A program made the position numbers and the translations under genes. A stretch of DNA of 64,000 nucleotides, from positions 62,001 to 126,000 of the forward strand of contig JADHSC010000001.1 in the NCBI GenBank assembly GCA_016777125.1, read 5' to 3'. Of this stretch, positions 1-8,430 are shown piece by piece (the stretch's first letter is position 1; each line of letters begins with the position of its first letter). The DNA comes from Candidatus Poseidoniaceae archaeon (GTDB taxonomy: Archaea; Thermoplasmatota; Poseidoniia; Poseidoniales; Poseidoniaceae). The notes under the pieces were generated by a model. The model searched no databases and was not told the origin of the DNA. It was given only the letters and a program-made list of their open reading frames with translations.

Positions 1-3000
1 GGAACTCCGCTCGAGTTACATCCCCTGTTCCAAATGCATCCCTGACAGTTAGTTTAACTGTGTAAAGGCCAGCCATTTCATAGGCGTGCCACGGCATTGG
101 ATCATGGACAATAGGAGTTGCATCACCAAAGTCCCACGTATATTCCAGTAGACCGTTCCAATCAGGAGATTCCTGCTCAAGAGGTACGTACTTACCTTCG
201 AACTTCTGGTCACCATCTCTGGTTCCACTTGAATCGAAGTAGAGCAAAGCTCCAGGTATTGCAATGTTGACTCCATTCTCATCAAATGTTCTTGACCATT
301 GATCTGGAAGTCCATTCTCAGGGAAAACATCCGAGTCCATCAAAATACTTCCATTGACCCAAGCATCCAAAATCTGTAATTCAATGATTGGAAGAGGGTT
401 TGCAACGATTACAATGATGACTCTTGGCGTACTTTCTTCTCCATTTTCATCCGTAACAACGAGTGTAACAACACGCTCACCTGGTTCGGTGAAAGAATAT
501 GCTGGAAGTGTTTTGTTGCTGAATGTCCCATCCGGGAACGACCAATTAAACGACACATCGTTGTATGTTCCCGTCGTACCATCGACGTCGAAACTTGTTC
601 GTCCGTCGAACGTGTAAGGGACATTGACCTTTGCGTTTTCAGTAAGGAAATCAATCTGAGGAGACCCTGTTGCACCTGATTCTTTGACGATATATTTTGC
701 AACGGGCAATTGATTTACAACATTCACCTGAAGTTGTGCAGAAGAGATACCTCCATCTTCGTCAGTGATTGTAACTGTGATGTTTTTCATACCAGGTAAA
801 TTCCAAGCAGGAGCGGGATAGATGGATGCAGAATTTGTGGTTGTGAAATCGTCTGAGCGATCAACGTCAATACCATCCAAGTTTACTCCACCTTCAAAAT
901 CCCATTCCAGTGTAAAATTCTCGCCATCATCATCGGTAAAGACATCTGGCATTGGCAAAGGCGTGTAGGTGTAGGTTGTCAAAACATCAGAGAAAATCTG
1001 ATATGGCAATCGATTGTTAACGATGATTTGAATCGTTTTTTGCCCAATATTTACTCCATCGGAGACAGTCAGAGTGAGATTAAACGTTTCATTTGTTCCT
1101 ACAACATCGCCCCATTCATGGTTCGAAGAATACAATCCTTGACCGCTGCTAACAGACGTTCCATCACCCCAGTCCCAATCAAATTGAAGGAATTCGAGTG
1201 GAACGTTGTCACTTGTTTGATATGCAGAAAAGACAATTCTTTGATTTGTTAGAATCTCAAGTGTAGTCTCAACCACGATGTTGTTTACGGTAATAATCGG
1301 AAGAGGTTCGCTATTGTCAGTTATGTTCACAACATTTACGTCGAGTTCTGACCAAGTGCCCCCGATATCCATGATTTGTAGAGTCGTGTTGTATTCACCC
1401 ACTAGTGAGAAGGATCGAAGTGGTGAACGCAGGCCAGAGGAGATGTTGTCTCCGAAATCCCATGCGTAAGCGACTGGTGCGTCAAAGTAAGGGAGTGTAT
1501 TGTTGTCAAGGGAAAGACCCCATGCATCAAACCCATCTCCAGTAAACTGGATTTTCTCATATGTTTGACTGGCGTTCGTAGAGATTGATGCGTTGGCAAC
1601 TGGAGCCATGTTTCCTAATGCTTGAGGCGATGTGGTTTCAGTGTCGAGAACTGCCCCCAGCATATCCTTCATTGTGAACTCAAATGTGTATAGATCTGAT
1701 TTACGAGCGGTGAAATACACATCCTCAGGAACGTAGATTCCTCCTCCAGCTTGTACTCGTGTAGAGGTCGAATCGACAATCGTTCCGTTGCTATCACGTA
1801 CAGAAATTTCGACATCAAGATCCTCAAAGAACGCATTTGACAAAATCGAGTAGTTTGCTTGAGCGGTATCATCAACGCCATCCCCATCACGATCGCTTAG
1901 GGTTGTTCCGTTGAGAATCATTGTCGCAGGTGATGTGATTCGAGCAGCCTCGATATCGATTGTACCCTGTGGGTACGAAGGCCCGCAAGAGGTGTAATCA
2001 CAGTCGCCGATTGTGCTTGCGTACCAAACGATAGCGTGAACCTCATCTGTAAGATTACCAAACCCTTGAATCAAGCCTGTTGCAACATTGTTTGAGAAAT
2101 CGAGATCTTGGACGGACCAAAGACCATCTGCCGTTGATTTGTAAACGAGTACCCCATCAAAATTCGATACATCTGATGTGACTCTAAGCGTGAGTGGAGC
2201 AGGAGAGGACCCACCAGGAGTGAACTGGAACGACCGAATGCCCCAACCTTCCATTGTATGACCGGTGGAACTCCAAGGAGTGGCCCAGTTTGAGTTGGTA
2301 TCGGCAGGCTGGATTCGGCAGAATGTACTCCCACCGCAAGATGGGTTGAGCACAAGATTAGAGTATCCATAAATCCCTTGATCAGAATCAATGGTAGCAG
2401 CGATTGAAAAGTTCGCAAATATTTCCCCCATGGTTCGACCAATTTTCCCAGCCTGACCGGACACTGGAGAGAGTGCTAAATTTTGAACCCCTAAACCACC
2501 TGTGGCTGAATCTTGAACAAGTTGTCGTATTGCTGGACCACCGCCTAGATGATCTGCCAAGTACATGGTGAACATGAATCCAGCACCATAGTCAGCATTC
2601 CTCTGATTCCACCATCGCACGCTCAGGTCTGATGCTTGAGTCCATCCGTTAAGATGGCCTGCAAGCGTGCTGTCGGCTCCAAAGCAGAGATAAATTGCTA
2701 CGTCTGCGTTTCCTTCATCGATCCACAAGTTTTCATATGGATCTTGGGCATTGTGGAGAAGATGTTGGAGTTCGTGTGCAATAATCGACTTGCCCCAGGT
2801 TAGAGTGATGTCAGCAAAATCAACATACACAACGTCCCGGGTTGGCGCAGTCCCTGGAGAGAAGTAGCCACCAATATTGTATGCCCCATCGATGTCATAA
2901 ACAACAATCTCGACTTGACAATTGTTGTCATTATCAGGAGGTGAAAGGCCTCTTCCGTCCCCGTAGTCTTTACCGAAGTACGTGGTCATGGTAGGGTAAA

Positions 3001-3463
3001 TGGTCTGATCCCACGTAGAGGCAAGATTCTGTAAAACTGTGGAGGAAAGAGTCCTGCCTGATTGTACGAGGAAAGCGACGCTCGTGGTCGTTTTAGCAAC
3101 ATAGACATTGGTTGAACCGCCAGAGATTGGAACGGTTAGAGTATCTCCTACAACGTGCGGACTGCAGGTAGCTCGCGCCATGGAAGGGCGATATTCGATA
3201 TCATCAACCCCCGGACGGCCTTCTTCAATCCAAGCTTGCTTGATGAATGATGTTGCGGATACCACTGGAATATCCTCTTCTATCAGCAGATATTCTGAAC
3301 CTTGAGAGGCATCGAATAAGGACAGGTCGCCATATACTACTCCCAACTCCGCCTCAGTTTCAGAGGGAGATGTGTCTTGCTCATTTGCGGCAGCCTGACC
3401 AGCAACAGAGGCCAGCATAAGAGCAACGAGAAGGATGGCTTTAGTGGAGCGTCGTTCGGACAT
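1..3463 (-). CDS. Secreted HExxH metallopeptidase with PKD repeats (partial, C-terminus off the left edge)
   Basis: This is a large extracellular zinc peptidase of which at least 1154 residues lie in the window; it stays open through position 1. It starts at ATG 3463 with GGTGAT as a ribosome-binding match just upstream, and opens with a signal peptide (MSERRSTKAILLVALMLA, cleavage near QAAA). HELQH sits at residues 230-234, and Glu250 in WIDEGNAD fits a third, gluzincin-type zinc ligand, as in M30/hyicolysin-like enzymes. After a beta-rich region come at least five PKD-type modules, recognisable by WDFGD/WDWGD motifs near residues 669, 762, 855, 975 and 1105. PKD repeats usually hold the catalytic domain away from the cell or bind polymer. 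The gene is divergent from the M28 peptidase at 3553. The exact peptidase family is uncertain; secretion and the zinc motif are clear. Confidence 0.85.
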   Translation of the reverse strand, partial: MSERRSTKAILLVALMLASVAGQAAANEQDTSPSETEAELGVVYGDLSLFDASQGSEYLLIEEDIPVVSATSFIKQAWIEEGRPGVDDIEYRPSMARATCSPHVVGDTLTVPISGGSTNVYVAKTTTSVAFLVQSGRTLSSTVLQNLASTWDQTIYPTMTTYFGKDYGDGRGLSPPDNDNNCQVEIVVYDIDGAYNIGGYFSPGTAPTRDVVYVDFADITLTWGKSIIAHELQHLLHNAQDPYENLWIDEGNADVAIYLCFGADSTLAGHLNGWTQASDLSVRWWNQRNADYGAGFMFTMYLADHLGGGPAIRQLVQDSATGGLGVQNLALSPVSGQAGKIGRTMGEIFANFSIAATIDSDQGIYGYSNLVLNPSCGGSTFCRIQPADTNSNWATPWSSTGHTMEGWGIRSFQFTPGGSSPAPLTLRVTSDVSNFDGVLVYKSTADGLWSVQDLDFSNNVATGLIQGFGNLTDEVHAIVWYASTIGDCDYTSCGPSYPQGTIDIEAARITSPATMILNGTTLSDRDGDGVDDTAQANYSILSNAFFEDLDVEISVRDSNGTIVDSTSTRVQAGGGIYVPEDVYFTARKSDLYTFEFTMKDMLGAVLDTETTSPQALGNMAPVANASISTNASQTYEKIQFTGDGFDAWGLSLDNNTLPYFDAPVAYAWDFGDNISSGLRSPLRSFSLVGEYNTTLQIMDIGGTWSELDVNVVNITDNSEPLPIITVNNIVVETTLEILTNQRIVFSAYQTSDNVPLEFLQFDWDWGDGTSVSSGQGLYSSNHEWGDVVGTNETFNLTLTVSDGVNIGQKTIQIIVNNRLPYQIFSDVLTTYTYTPLPMPDVFTDDDGENFTLEWDFEGGVNLDGIDVDRSDDFTTTNSASIYPAPAWNLPGMKNITVTITDEDGGISSAQLQVNVVNQLPVAKYIVKESGATGSPQIDFLTENAKVNVPYTFDGRTSFDVDGTTGTYNDVSFNWSFPDGTFSNKTLPAYSFTEPGERVVTLVVTDENGEESTPRVIIVIVANPLPIIELQILDAWVNGSILMDSDVFPENGLPDQWSRTFDENGVNIAIPGALLYFDSSGTRDGDQKFEGKYVPLEQESPDWNGLLEYTWDFGDATPIVHDPMPWHAYEMAGLYTVKLTVRDAFGTGDVTRAEF

Positions 3464-3480
3464 TAGTAAATCACCATGAT

Positions 3481-3499
3481 TTGTGATGCAGCATCACAA
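3481..3499. promoter_or_regulatory. Perfect 9-1-9 inverted repeat between divergent peptidase genes
   Basis: TTGTGATGC at 3481-3489 is mirrored exactly by GCATCACAA at 3491-3499 around a single central A. It lies between the start of the PKD peptidase and the presumed TATA of the M28 peptidase. Its form suits a dimeric regulator acting on both genes; this role is inferred. Confidence 0.5.
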
Positions 3500-3517
3500 T
3501 CTCATGTATGAAAATGA

Positions 3518-3530
3518 GGTATTTAATACC
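3518..3530. promoter_or_regulatory. Palindromic TATA-like element, possibly bidirectional
   Basis: GGTATTTAATACC is a perfect 6-1-6 palindrome with an A/T core like an archaeal TATA box. Read rightwards it would start transcription close to ATG 3553, giving a leaderless M28 mRNA. Read leftwards it would start near 3496, leaving a leader of about 33 nt with a ribosome-binding site before ATG 3463. Confidence 0.45.
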
Positions 3531-3552
3531 CCGCGTCCGTAGCATCACTACA

Positions 3553-4731
3553 ATGCCACGGAAATCCATCGCAATTTCGTTTATTTTAGTTATTTCACTC
3601 TCGATGCTTAACCCTGTTAATGCCGATGAAACCGAGGGCGAAGGAACTGAAGAAAGCATCTTGAATTGCCAAGGGATTGAATCCCTCGAATTTGATGGAT
3701 TAGCGGCGAATCAATCGGTCTCATTTCAAGTCGGACTCGGCCCGAGATTACCCGGAAGCAACGCTTCCAGCGCCCTGTTGAATTCGTTTATGGAAAACAA
3801 TACAGCATGGAATTGGACACTCGACAAACACCCTTACTTGGATACGAATCTAACCAACTTACACGGGATCTATACTCCAGCGAGTAATGAAACCGACTTG
3901 CCAGTTGTCGTCCTTGCTGCACATTACGACTCAAGAGATCGTGCCGAGCGTGATGATGATGAAAATCGAACTGATGAACCAATTCCTGGTGCAAATGATG
4001 GAGCAAGCGGTGTTGCGGTTCTTTCTGAATTGGCAAGAATCGTACCAACACTCGGCCTTGAACATGAGGTCTGGATTTTACTCACTGATGCCGAGGACCA
4101 AGGCGAAGTACCACAGATGCTCGGTGCAAAAGCCTGGGCCCAAGACCGTACGCAAGAGGAAATCGATTCCATCCATGCATTCCTTCTTGTTGACATGATA
4201 GGGGATGCTGATTTACAGATTAACCGAGTGTATCCTCCAAATGTCGGCCTATCAGAGACCGACAGACTATGGGACGCAGTAGATGGATTAGCATCATCTC
4301 TTGGATTGGTAAAAGATGTTGCTGCATGCGACGGTAGCCTTGGAATCGACATTGTCAACACGAATGTACTTGACGGCGTTATCGATGACCATGTCCCAAT
4401 GCTCGAAGTAGGAATTCCTGCGATTGATCTCATCGATATTCGCTTCGGCCCAAATGCAACAAAATGGGGAGGATATTGGCATACTCATGAAGATACACCT
4501 GACAAAGTTTCAGCTGAATCATTAACACATGTAGGACACATACTCGAACTTGGCCTCCGCCAAGGGTCCTGGCTGAATGAAGAGAACGAAACCCTGAATG
4601 AAGATACGGATAATAAAACCAAACAATCAACTCAACTAAGTATCATCTATCCAATCCTTGCCTTTACTTTTATCGGAGCGAGTTTACTCACTTTCGGGTT
4701 ATTACATGGAAGCGTACGTTTCAAACGATAG
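3553..4731 (+). CDS. M28-family zinc peptidase, secreted and membrane-anchored
   Basis: This is an extracellular co-catalytic zinc exopeptidase of 392 residues. ATG 3553 is preferred over 3508 because it gives a clean signal peptide (MPRKSIAISFILVISLSML, then NADE) and lies about 25 nt after a TATA-like box, as expected for a leaderless message. The M28 ligand set is visible: HYD (His124, Asp126), GANDGASG (bridging Asp149), DAED (Glu181 as the base, next residue a ligand), VDM (Asp214) and HTHEDTPDKVS near the end. A single C-terminal transmembrane helix followed by HGSVRFKR anchors it with the catalytic domain outside. Substrate is unknown; aminopeptidase activity on marine peptides is likely. 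It is divergent from the PKD peptidase and shares its promoter region. Confidence 0.88.
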   Translation: MPRKSIAISFILVISLSMLNPVNADETEGEGTEESILNCQGIESLEFDGLAANQSVSFQVGLGPRLPGSNASSALLNSFMENNTAWNWTLDKHPYLDTNLTNLHGIYTPASNETDLPVVVLAAHYDSRDRAERDDDENRTDEPIPGANDGASGVAVLSELARIVPTLGLEHEVWILLTDAEDQGEVPQMLGAKAWAQDRTQEEIDSIHAFLLVDMIGDADLQINRVYPPNVGLSETDRLWDAVDGLASSLGLVKDVAACDGSLGIDIVNTNVLDGVIDDHVPMLEVGIPAIDLIDIRFGPNATKWGGYWHTHEDTPDKVSAESLTHVGHILELGLRQGSWLNEENETLNEDTDNKTKQSTQLSIIYPILAFTFIGASLLTFGLLHGSVRFKR

Positions 4732-4737
4732 GAAGGT

Positions 4738-4775
4738 ATAGCGCGGATATACCCCGAGAGCGCTATTATCCGCGC
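4738..4775. promoter_or_regulatory. Overlapping inverted repeats between the M28 gene and the next gene
   Basis: Two stems share bases: ATAGCGC (4738-4744) pairs with GCGCTAT (4760-4766), and GCGCGGATA (4741-4749) pairs with TATCCGCGC (4767-4775). Because GCGC 4741-4744 belongs to both, they exclude each other as RNA hairpins. The block ends about 22 nt before ATG 4798, so it could be a terminator of the M28 gene, an operator over the next promoter, or both. Confidence 0.4.
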
Positions 4776-4797
4776 AATGGAATGCTGAGGCTTTGAA

Positions 4798-5625
4798 ATG
4801 GACATTAACGAACGACGTGATGCTCTACGTGCACGTGTTCGTAAAAAATTGGACGGGGGCGATGAACTTCCCGAAGAAGATGAACTTGTTGTCCAAGAAC
4901 AAGAGATTACAATGTCAACAACTCAGAACGAAGATCTTCTCTTCATGGAAGACAAAAATGGGTTGCTCGCCTTAGCATCATCCCTCATATTCATCGGTAG
5001 CGTTTTAGGAATTATAACGGGATTACTCCTGCTCCAAGGGAACCCTACGGACCTTCTTGGAAACACTCTTGACGTAGATGATGTGATTGATGTAAGAGGA
5101 ATTGTACTCGAATCCGAATCAGGAGATTCAATGGAAGGAGTAAGTATTGAGTTGCTTGAAATCGGCAGCAATACAATCTTACAAACTGCGACTACCAACA
5201 GTTACGGATATTATGAATTTGAAAATGTCGTGCCTGAACCACACATAATACGGGTTACACTTGATGGATACAAAACTGTTGAACGAACAATTAATGCAAA
5301 AAATGTAAATCAGGATGCATTCACACTTACTGCTGGTGAAGGCTTAATCCAAGAAGATGAGACAACCTCCAGTTCAGGTTGGACACTTGAAAATGCAGTG
5401 GCTCTTTCAACTGGGATCGCCTTAGTCACAATCGTAGCAGGCGTAGTTGGTCTTTACTCGGCTGTTGGTGCTAGAAATCAAAAACGGTATAGAAGAACGC
5501 AGTATTTTGCAGGAATCGCCCTGCTAAGTCGTGGTTTCATCGTGTTTGGCCCGTTCTTAATTCTCTGCGGCATGGGCCTCATGGTCTTGGCAAAAGACGA
5601 GTTTGACCAGCCAGAGGTGGAATAG
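4798..5625 (+). CDS. Membrane protein with carboxypeptidase regulatory-like domain
   Basis: The function of this 275-residue protein is not recognised. It has an acidic cytoplasmic N-terminus (about 1-55), a transmembrane helix near 59-80, and an external beta-sandwich at about 97-175 that looks like a carboxypeptidase regulatory-like (CarboxypepD_reg/DUF4480-type) module, with DVRGIVLESESGDSMEGV and the typical SYGYYEFENV and RVTLDGYKT strands. Two more transmembrane helices follow (about 200-222 and 245-265). Such modules serve as structural or sugar-binding folds on cell-surface proteins. The stop codon at 5623-5625 is directly followed by the thymidylate kinase start, so the two genes are probably cotranscribed. 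Confidence 0.75.
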   Translation: MDINERRDALRARVRKKLDGGDELPEEDELVVQEQEITMSTTQNEDLLFMEDKNGLLALASSLIFIGSVLGIITGLLLLQGNPTDLLGNTLDVDDVIDVRGIVLESESGDSMEGVSIELLEIGSNTILQTATTNSYGYYEFENVVPEPHIIRVTLDGYKTVERTINAKNVNQDAFTLTAGEGLIQEDETTSSSGWTLENAVALSTGIALVTIVAGVVGLYSAVGARNQKRYRRTQYFAGIALLSRGFIVFGPFLILCGMGLMVLAKDEFDQPEVE

Positions 5626-5626
5626 G

Positions 5627-6988
5627 TTGTACCTTATCACCGTTGAAGGCGGGGATGGCTCTGGAAAAGGAGAAGCAGTTCGAATCATTGCTGAATTACT
5701 CAATCAGTATCCTTTCAGTGATGTTCATTTGACACACGAACCCAGACGACATAGTGAACTTGGCAAACTTGCACTTGAATCGGTGAAAATAGGGAATAAA
5801 ACCCCTTTGCAGGAGGCTGGGCTCTTTGCTGCTGATCGGCTTGACCACTCTCACACATGGATTCGGCCTAAACTCGAGAGAGGAGAAGTTGTTGTTTCGG
5901 ATAGAAATATTCATTCTTCGCTGATTTACCAAGGCGTAGTAGGTAACTTAGGAGTAGATACTGTTTGCAGCATTAATGCAGCTGCAATGATTCCTGACCT
6001 CGTTGTTTGGATTGATTGTGACCCTGATCGGGCGATTGATCGAATTAAACATGCTACGCTTCGTATGAGCAGTGAAAAACAAGAGTATTTTGAAACTCCT
6101 GAGATCCAAAGAACCATTCGAAAAGGATTCAATGACCTTTTATCAGGAAAAATAGCGGTAAATGCCCCATTTGACAAATGCTGTGTTGTTGGGCCGATTT
6201 TGAATGAAGGGGGCCTTGATGAGTTACGCCAGAAACTACGAGCCGAGTTACGAACTTTTTTCAATCGGCGACCTGCTCCTCTAAACGTCGATTCCGATAA
6301 AGTAGATAGGTACTTACTCAATAGACTCGCCCACGATGTGCAGCAACAAACTCGGCTTCCAGGAGCCCCGATGGAGAAAACCTCGGTTAACATCGGATGG
6401 TTATCAGGGAAATCTCCTTCACAGTGGATGCAATATGCAGAAGACTGTTGGCAATCTGAGGAAGCGAAGGCATTTGATGTCCCAAGCAACCCATTTGCAC
6501 GATCTTGTTGGTCGGTGCTAGGAACGCTTTCTTTGATGGCAGGGTCTTGTGAAATCCCTCGTTTACACAAATCACTTGGACCTCATCGTATGGTCACAAG
6601 ACGCCACACACAACGCCTTGTAAAGTGGCTTGAAGAAACAAATTGGATCCATAGGCAACAGAATCACATTCCCTTCGCAGAGGGACAGGTATTCAAATTA
6701 AGAGATTCAATGATTGGATTTGCTCGATTAACATTAGCGATGTGGCCCATTAGAACCCCTCTTTCAAGTTGGAGAAAAAGTAATCCAAATAAAAATTGGG
6801 AAGACGGTCTCAATGTAATCCTGCATAATATGCAGCAAGGGCAGGCTAAAAAGACTGTAGAGAACATCATTGAACGATTAAAAATATTAACGAGTGGTCA
6901 CGAGAATTGTCCAGTTCCAGAAGACATTGACCAATTGCTTATTTGGTGGTCGATGCCACCTCCTGATCATTCTTCTTCAACATCTTGA
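5627..6988 (+). CDS. tmk: Thymidylate kinase with an unrecognised C-terminal half
   Basis: The N-terminal 200 residues are a dTMP kinase, which makes dTDP from dTMP and ATP. The P-loop is EGGDGSGKGEA at about 7-17, the base-binding region carries LFAADRLDH, the catalytic DR motif is SDRNIHSSLIYQG, and VVWIDCDPDRAIDRI precedes the lid. TTG 5627 is chosen because it begins the conserved MYLITVEGG strand, follows the upstream stop by one base and has AGAGGTGG just before it. The protein is 453 residues, whereas a normal thymidylate kinase is about 200-215. The remaining roughly 245 residues are helical, rich in Trp, Arg and His, have no membrane segments and match no family I know. The end overlaps the converging DUF2085 gene by 22 bases. 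Confidence 0.85.
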   Translation: MYLITVEGGDGSGKGEAVRIIAELLNQYPFSDVHLTHEPRRHSELGKLALESVKIGNKTPLQEAGLFAADRLDHSHTWIRPKLERGEVVVSDRNIHSSLIYQGVVGNLGVDTVCSINAAAMIPDLVVWIDCDPDRAIDRIKHATLRMSSEKQEYFETPEIQRTIRKGFNDLLSGKIAVNAPFDKCCVVGPILNEGGLDELRQKLRAELRTFFNRRPAPLNVDSDKVDRYLLNRLAHDVQQQTRLPGAPMEKTSVNIGWLSGKSPSQWMQYAEDCWQSEEAKAFDVPSNPFARSCWSVLGTLSLMAGSCEIPRLHKSLGPHRMVTRRHTQRLVKWLEETNWIHRQQNHIPFAEGQVFKLRDSMIGFARLTLAMWPIRTPLSSWRKSNPNKNWEDGLNVILHNMQQGQAKKTVENIIERLKILTSGHENCPVPEDIDQLLIWWSMPPPDHSSSTS

Positions 6989-7665
6989 GCTCGTTGAAAC
7001 CGAACGTTTCCAGGAAGACGGACATCACCTGCTCTATCGAATTTGTTTGGACGTGCACTGTAAGCAGCTGCAAAGAAAAGCCCCAAAACAAAACCAAACG
7101 GTATACCGGTTGTTAATCGGAGAAATGCCGTTGATTCACGGTCCATTAAGAGTTGGGTAAATCCATCGATTGCAAGTGGTAGCACACAGAGTGCTCCAAT
7201 TCCAATAAACAGAAGCGTCCTTCTATTTTTGAGATACACATCAGTCATATATTGATCCGGTAAGACCGAGAGGAAGGTATCTCTAAGCGTCCACCGATTT
7301 ACACCCTTACGCGAATAGATAAATCCGCCAAGAGCCAATCCTGCAAATATTCCAACATCTCTTACACACACTGGCATTTGATTACCGTTTATCGACCATG
7401 ACCGTTCATGTTTTTGATGGCAATTCAGGTCTCCAAAGGCATAGATTGAAGCACTGTAAAAATTCAAATCTGTCCATGTGAAATTTTGCCCATCATCATT
7501 GTGAAAGTCCAAAGCATTGGCTCTCCCAGATAAGTCGGTGATCGTATCTGGTTCCGAAATGAGTGGGGCAATGAAAAAGGAAATGAACAGAAAGAAACTG
7601 ATTCCTCCTATCCAAAGCCCAGCCTTCTTGTCTCTCGACCTCGAAGTGAGACCATTGCGCTCCAT
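6967..7665 (-). CDS. DUF2085 family membrane protein
   Basis: This 232-residue integral membrane protein matches DUF2085 in layout. A conserved CHQ (in LNCHQKHERSW) is followed by SINGNQMPVCVRDVGIFAG, with a Cys-x-Arg-Asp-x-Gly signature at the start of a transmembrane helix. Helices lie at about 15-38, 105-125, 150-175 and 185-207. The biochemical role of DUF2085 is unknown; the paired Cys and His suggest metal or redox chemistry, but this is inference. The gene converges on the thymidylate kinase gene with a 22-base overlap and is divergent from the membrane protein at 7743. Confidence 0.75.
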   Translation of the reverse strand: MERNGLTSRSRDKKAGLWIGGISFFLFISFFIAPLISEPDTITDLSGRANALDFHNDDGQNFTWTDLNFYSASIYAFGDLNCHQKHERSWSINGNQMPVCVRDVGIFAGLALGGFIYSRKGVNRWTLRDTFLSVLPDQYMTDVYLKNRRTLLFIGIGALCVLPLAIDGFTQLLMDRESTAFLRLTTGIPFGFVLGLFFAAAYSARPNKFDRAGDVRLPGNVRFQRAQDVEEE

Positions 7666-7742
7666 GTTCTGGTGACAACGAAACCGCCTTTAATGCTTGA
7701 GTTCATCGACGGTTTCTTTTCATTTGACAGATTGGACATGCC

Positions 7743-8375
7743 ATGACTGAACAGGCTACCGAGCGAGTTGGCCTCTGGCTTGGCCTCCAAGCAGGTGGTT
7801 TTCTTGGTCTGTATTTTGGATTCAGTCTCGCTTTAGTTTCAGCACTAACCCGTCCTGATGAAATATTGCGACTCGTATACTTCATGGTCTTACCACCATT
7901 TATTGGAAGTATTCTTCTTGGACCTTTTTTGGCAAGAAGAGTTCGCCCAGTCATCTCAAAAATACCTCCATTCAATCGAGTTCTTGATGCTGTAAAGGGG
8001 TTGGATGAAGGACAAGGAAAGTGGAGGGCTTTGAGCCACATTCGTAGTGATGGCAGGACTGTTCGCCTAGATCTCCATGACTCAACAAGAGTACAAGAGA
8101 TTCTCTTAGCAACATTGCCTTTAGTTGATAGTTTTCCGATACGTTACATTGTGGGGAGAGGCATCCCTGCAAGCCGACAACCTAGGTTACGGCCGCTTGT
8201 GCTTGAAACTATAGATGGGCAATTCTCAAAAACAAGACAATCAAGATTCACATCTGCCATCGAAGTTGGCCCTGAATTATCCGAGGAATTGCGTAATCAA
8301 AGGAAAAAAATCAATCGATTATTGACCATCGTCTTGCCGATTGCAACATTTCTTGGATGGCTAGAAATGCGATAA
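7743..8375 (+). CDS. Hypothetical membrane protein
   Basis: This 210-residue protein is not recognised. Two transmembrane helices lie at about 9-35 (LWLGLQAGGFLGLYFGFSLA) and 42-63, followed by a soluble segment of roughly 120 residues with mixed alpha/beta character (VRLDLHDSTRVQEILLATLP) and a short hydrophobic stretch at the C-terminus (IVLPIATFLGWLE). The start at ATG 7743 lacks a ribosome-binding match and the mRNA may be leaderless. It stands alone between a divergent DUF2085 gene and an HTH_10 regulator gene on the same strand. Confidence 0.65.
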   Translation: MTEQATERVGLWLGLQAGGFLGLYFGFSLALVSALTRPDEILRLVYFMVLPPFIGSILLGPFLARRVRPVISKIPPFNRVLDAVKGLDEGQGKWRALSHIRSDGRTVRLDLHDSTRVQEILLATLPLVDSFPIRYIVGRGIPASRQPRLRPLVLETIDGQFSKTRQSRFTSAIEVGPELSEELRNQRKKINRLLTIVLPIATFLGWLEMR

Positions 8376-8430
8376 TACATCAAACAAATACAGCCGATTC
8401 ACTTAATTCATAGTGTGCTTAGATAAATTT

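Noticed and set aside
409..702. Short open frames on both strands across 1-3300
   Set aside because: They are shadows of the PKD peptidase, whose own minus-strand frame stays open from 3463 to the left edge; I checked the frame at several points (HELQH, WDFGD, left-end PKD strand).
5926..6570. 214-codon minus-strand open frame inside the thymidylate kinase gene
   Set aside because: No family pattern, opposite to a clear kinase gene, and composition reflects the other strand.
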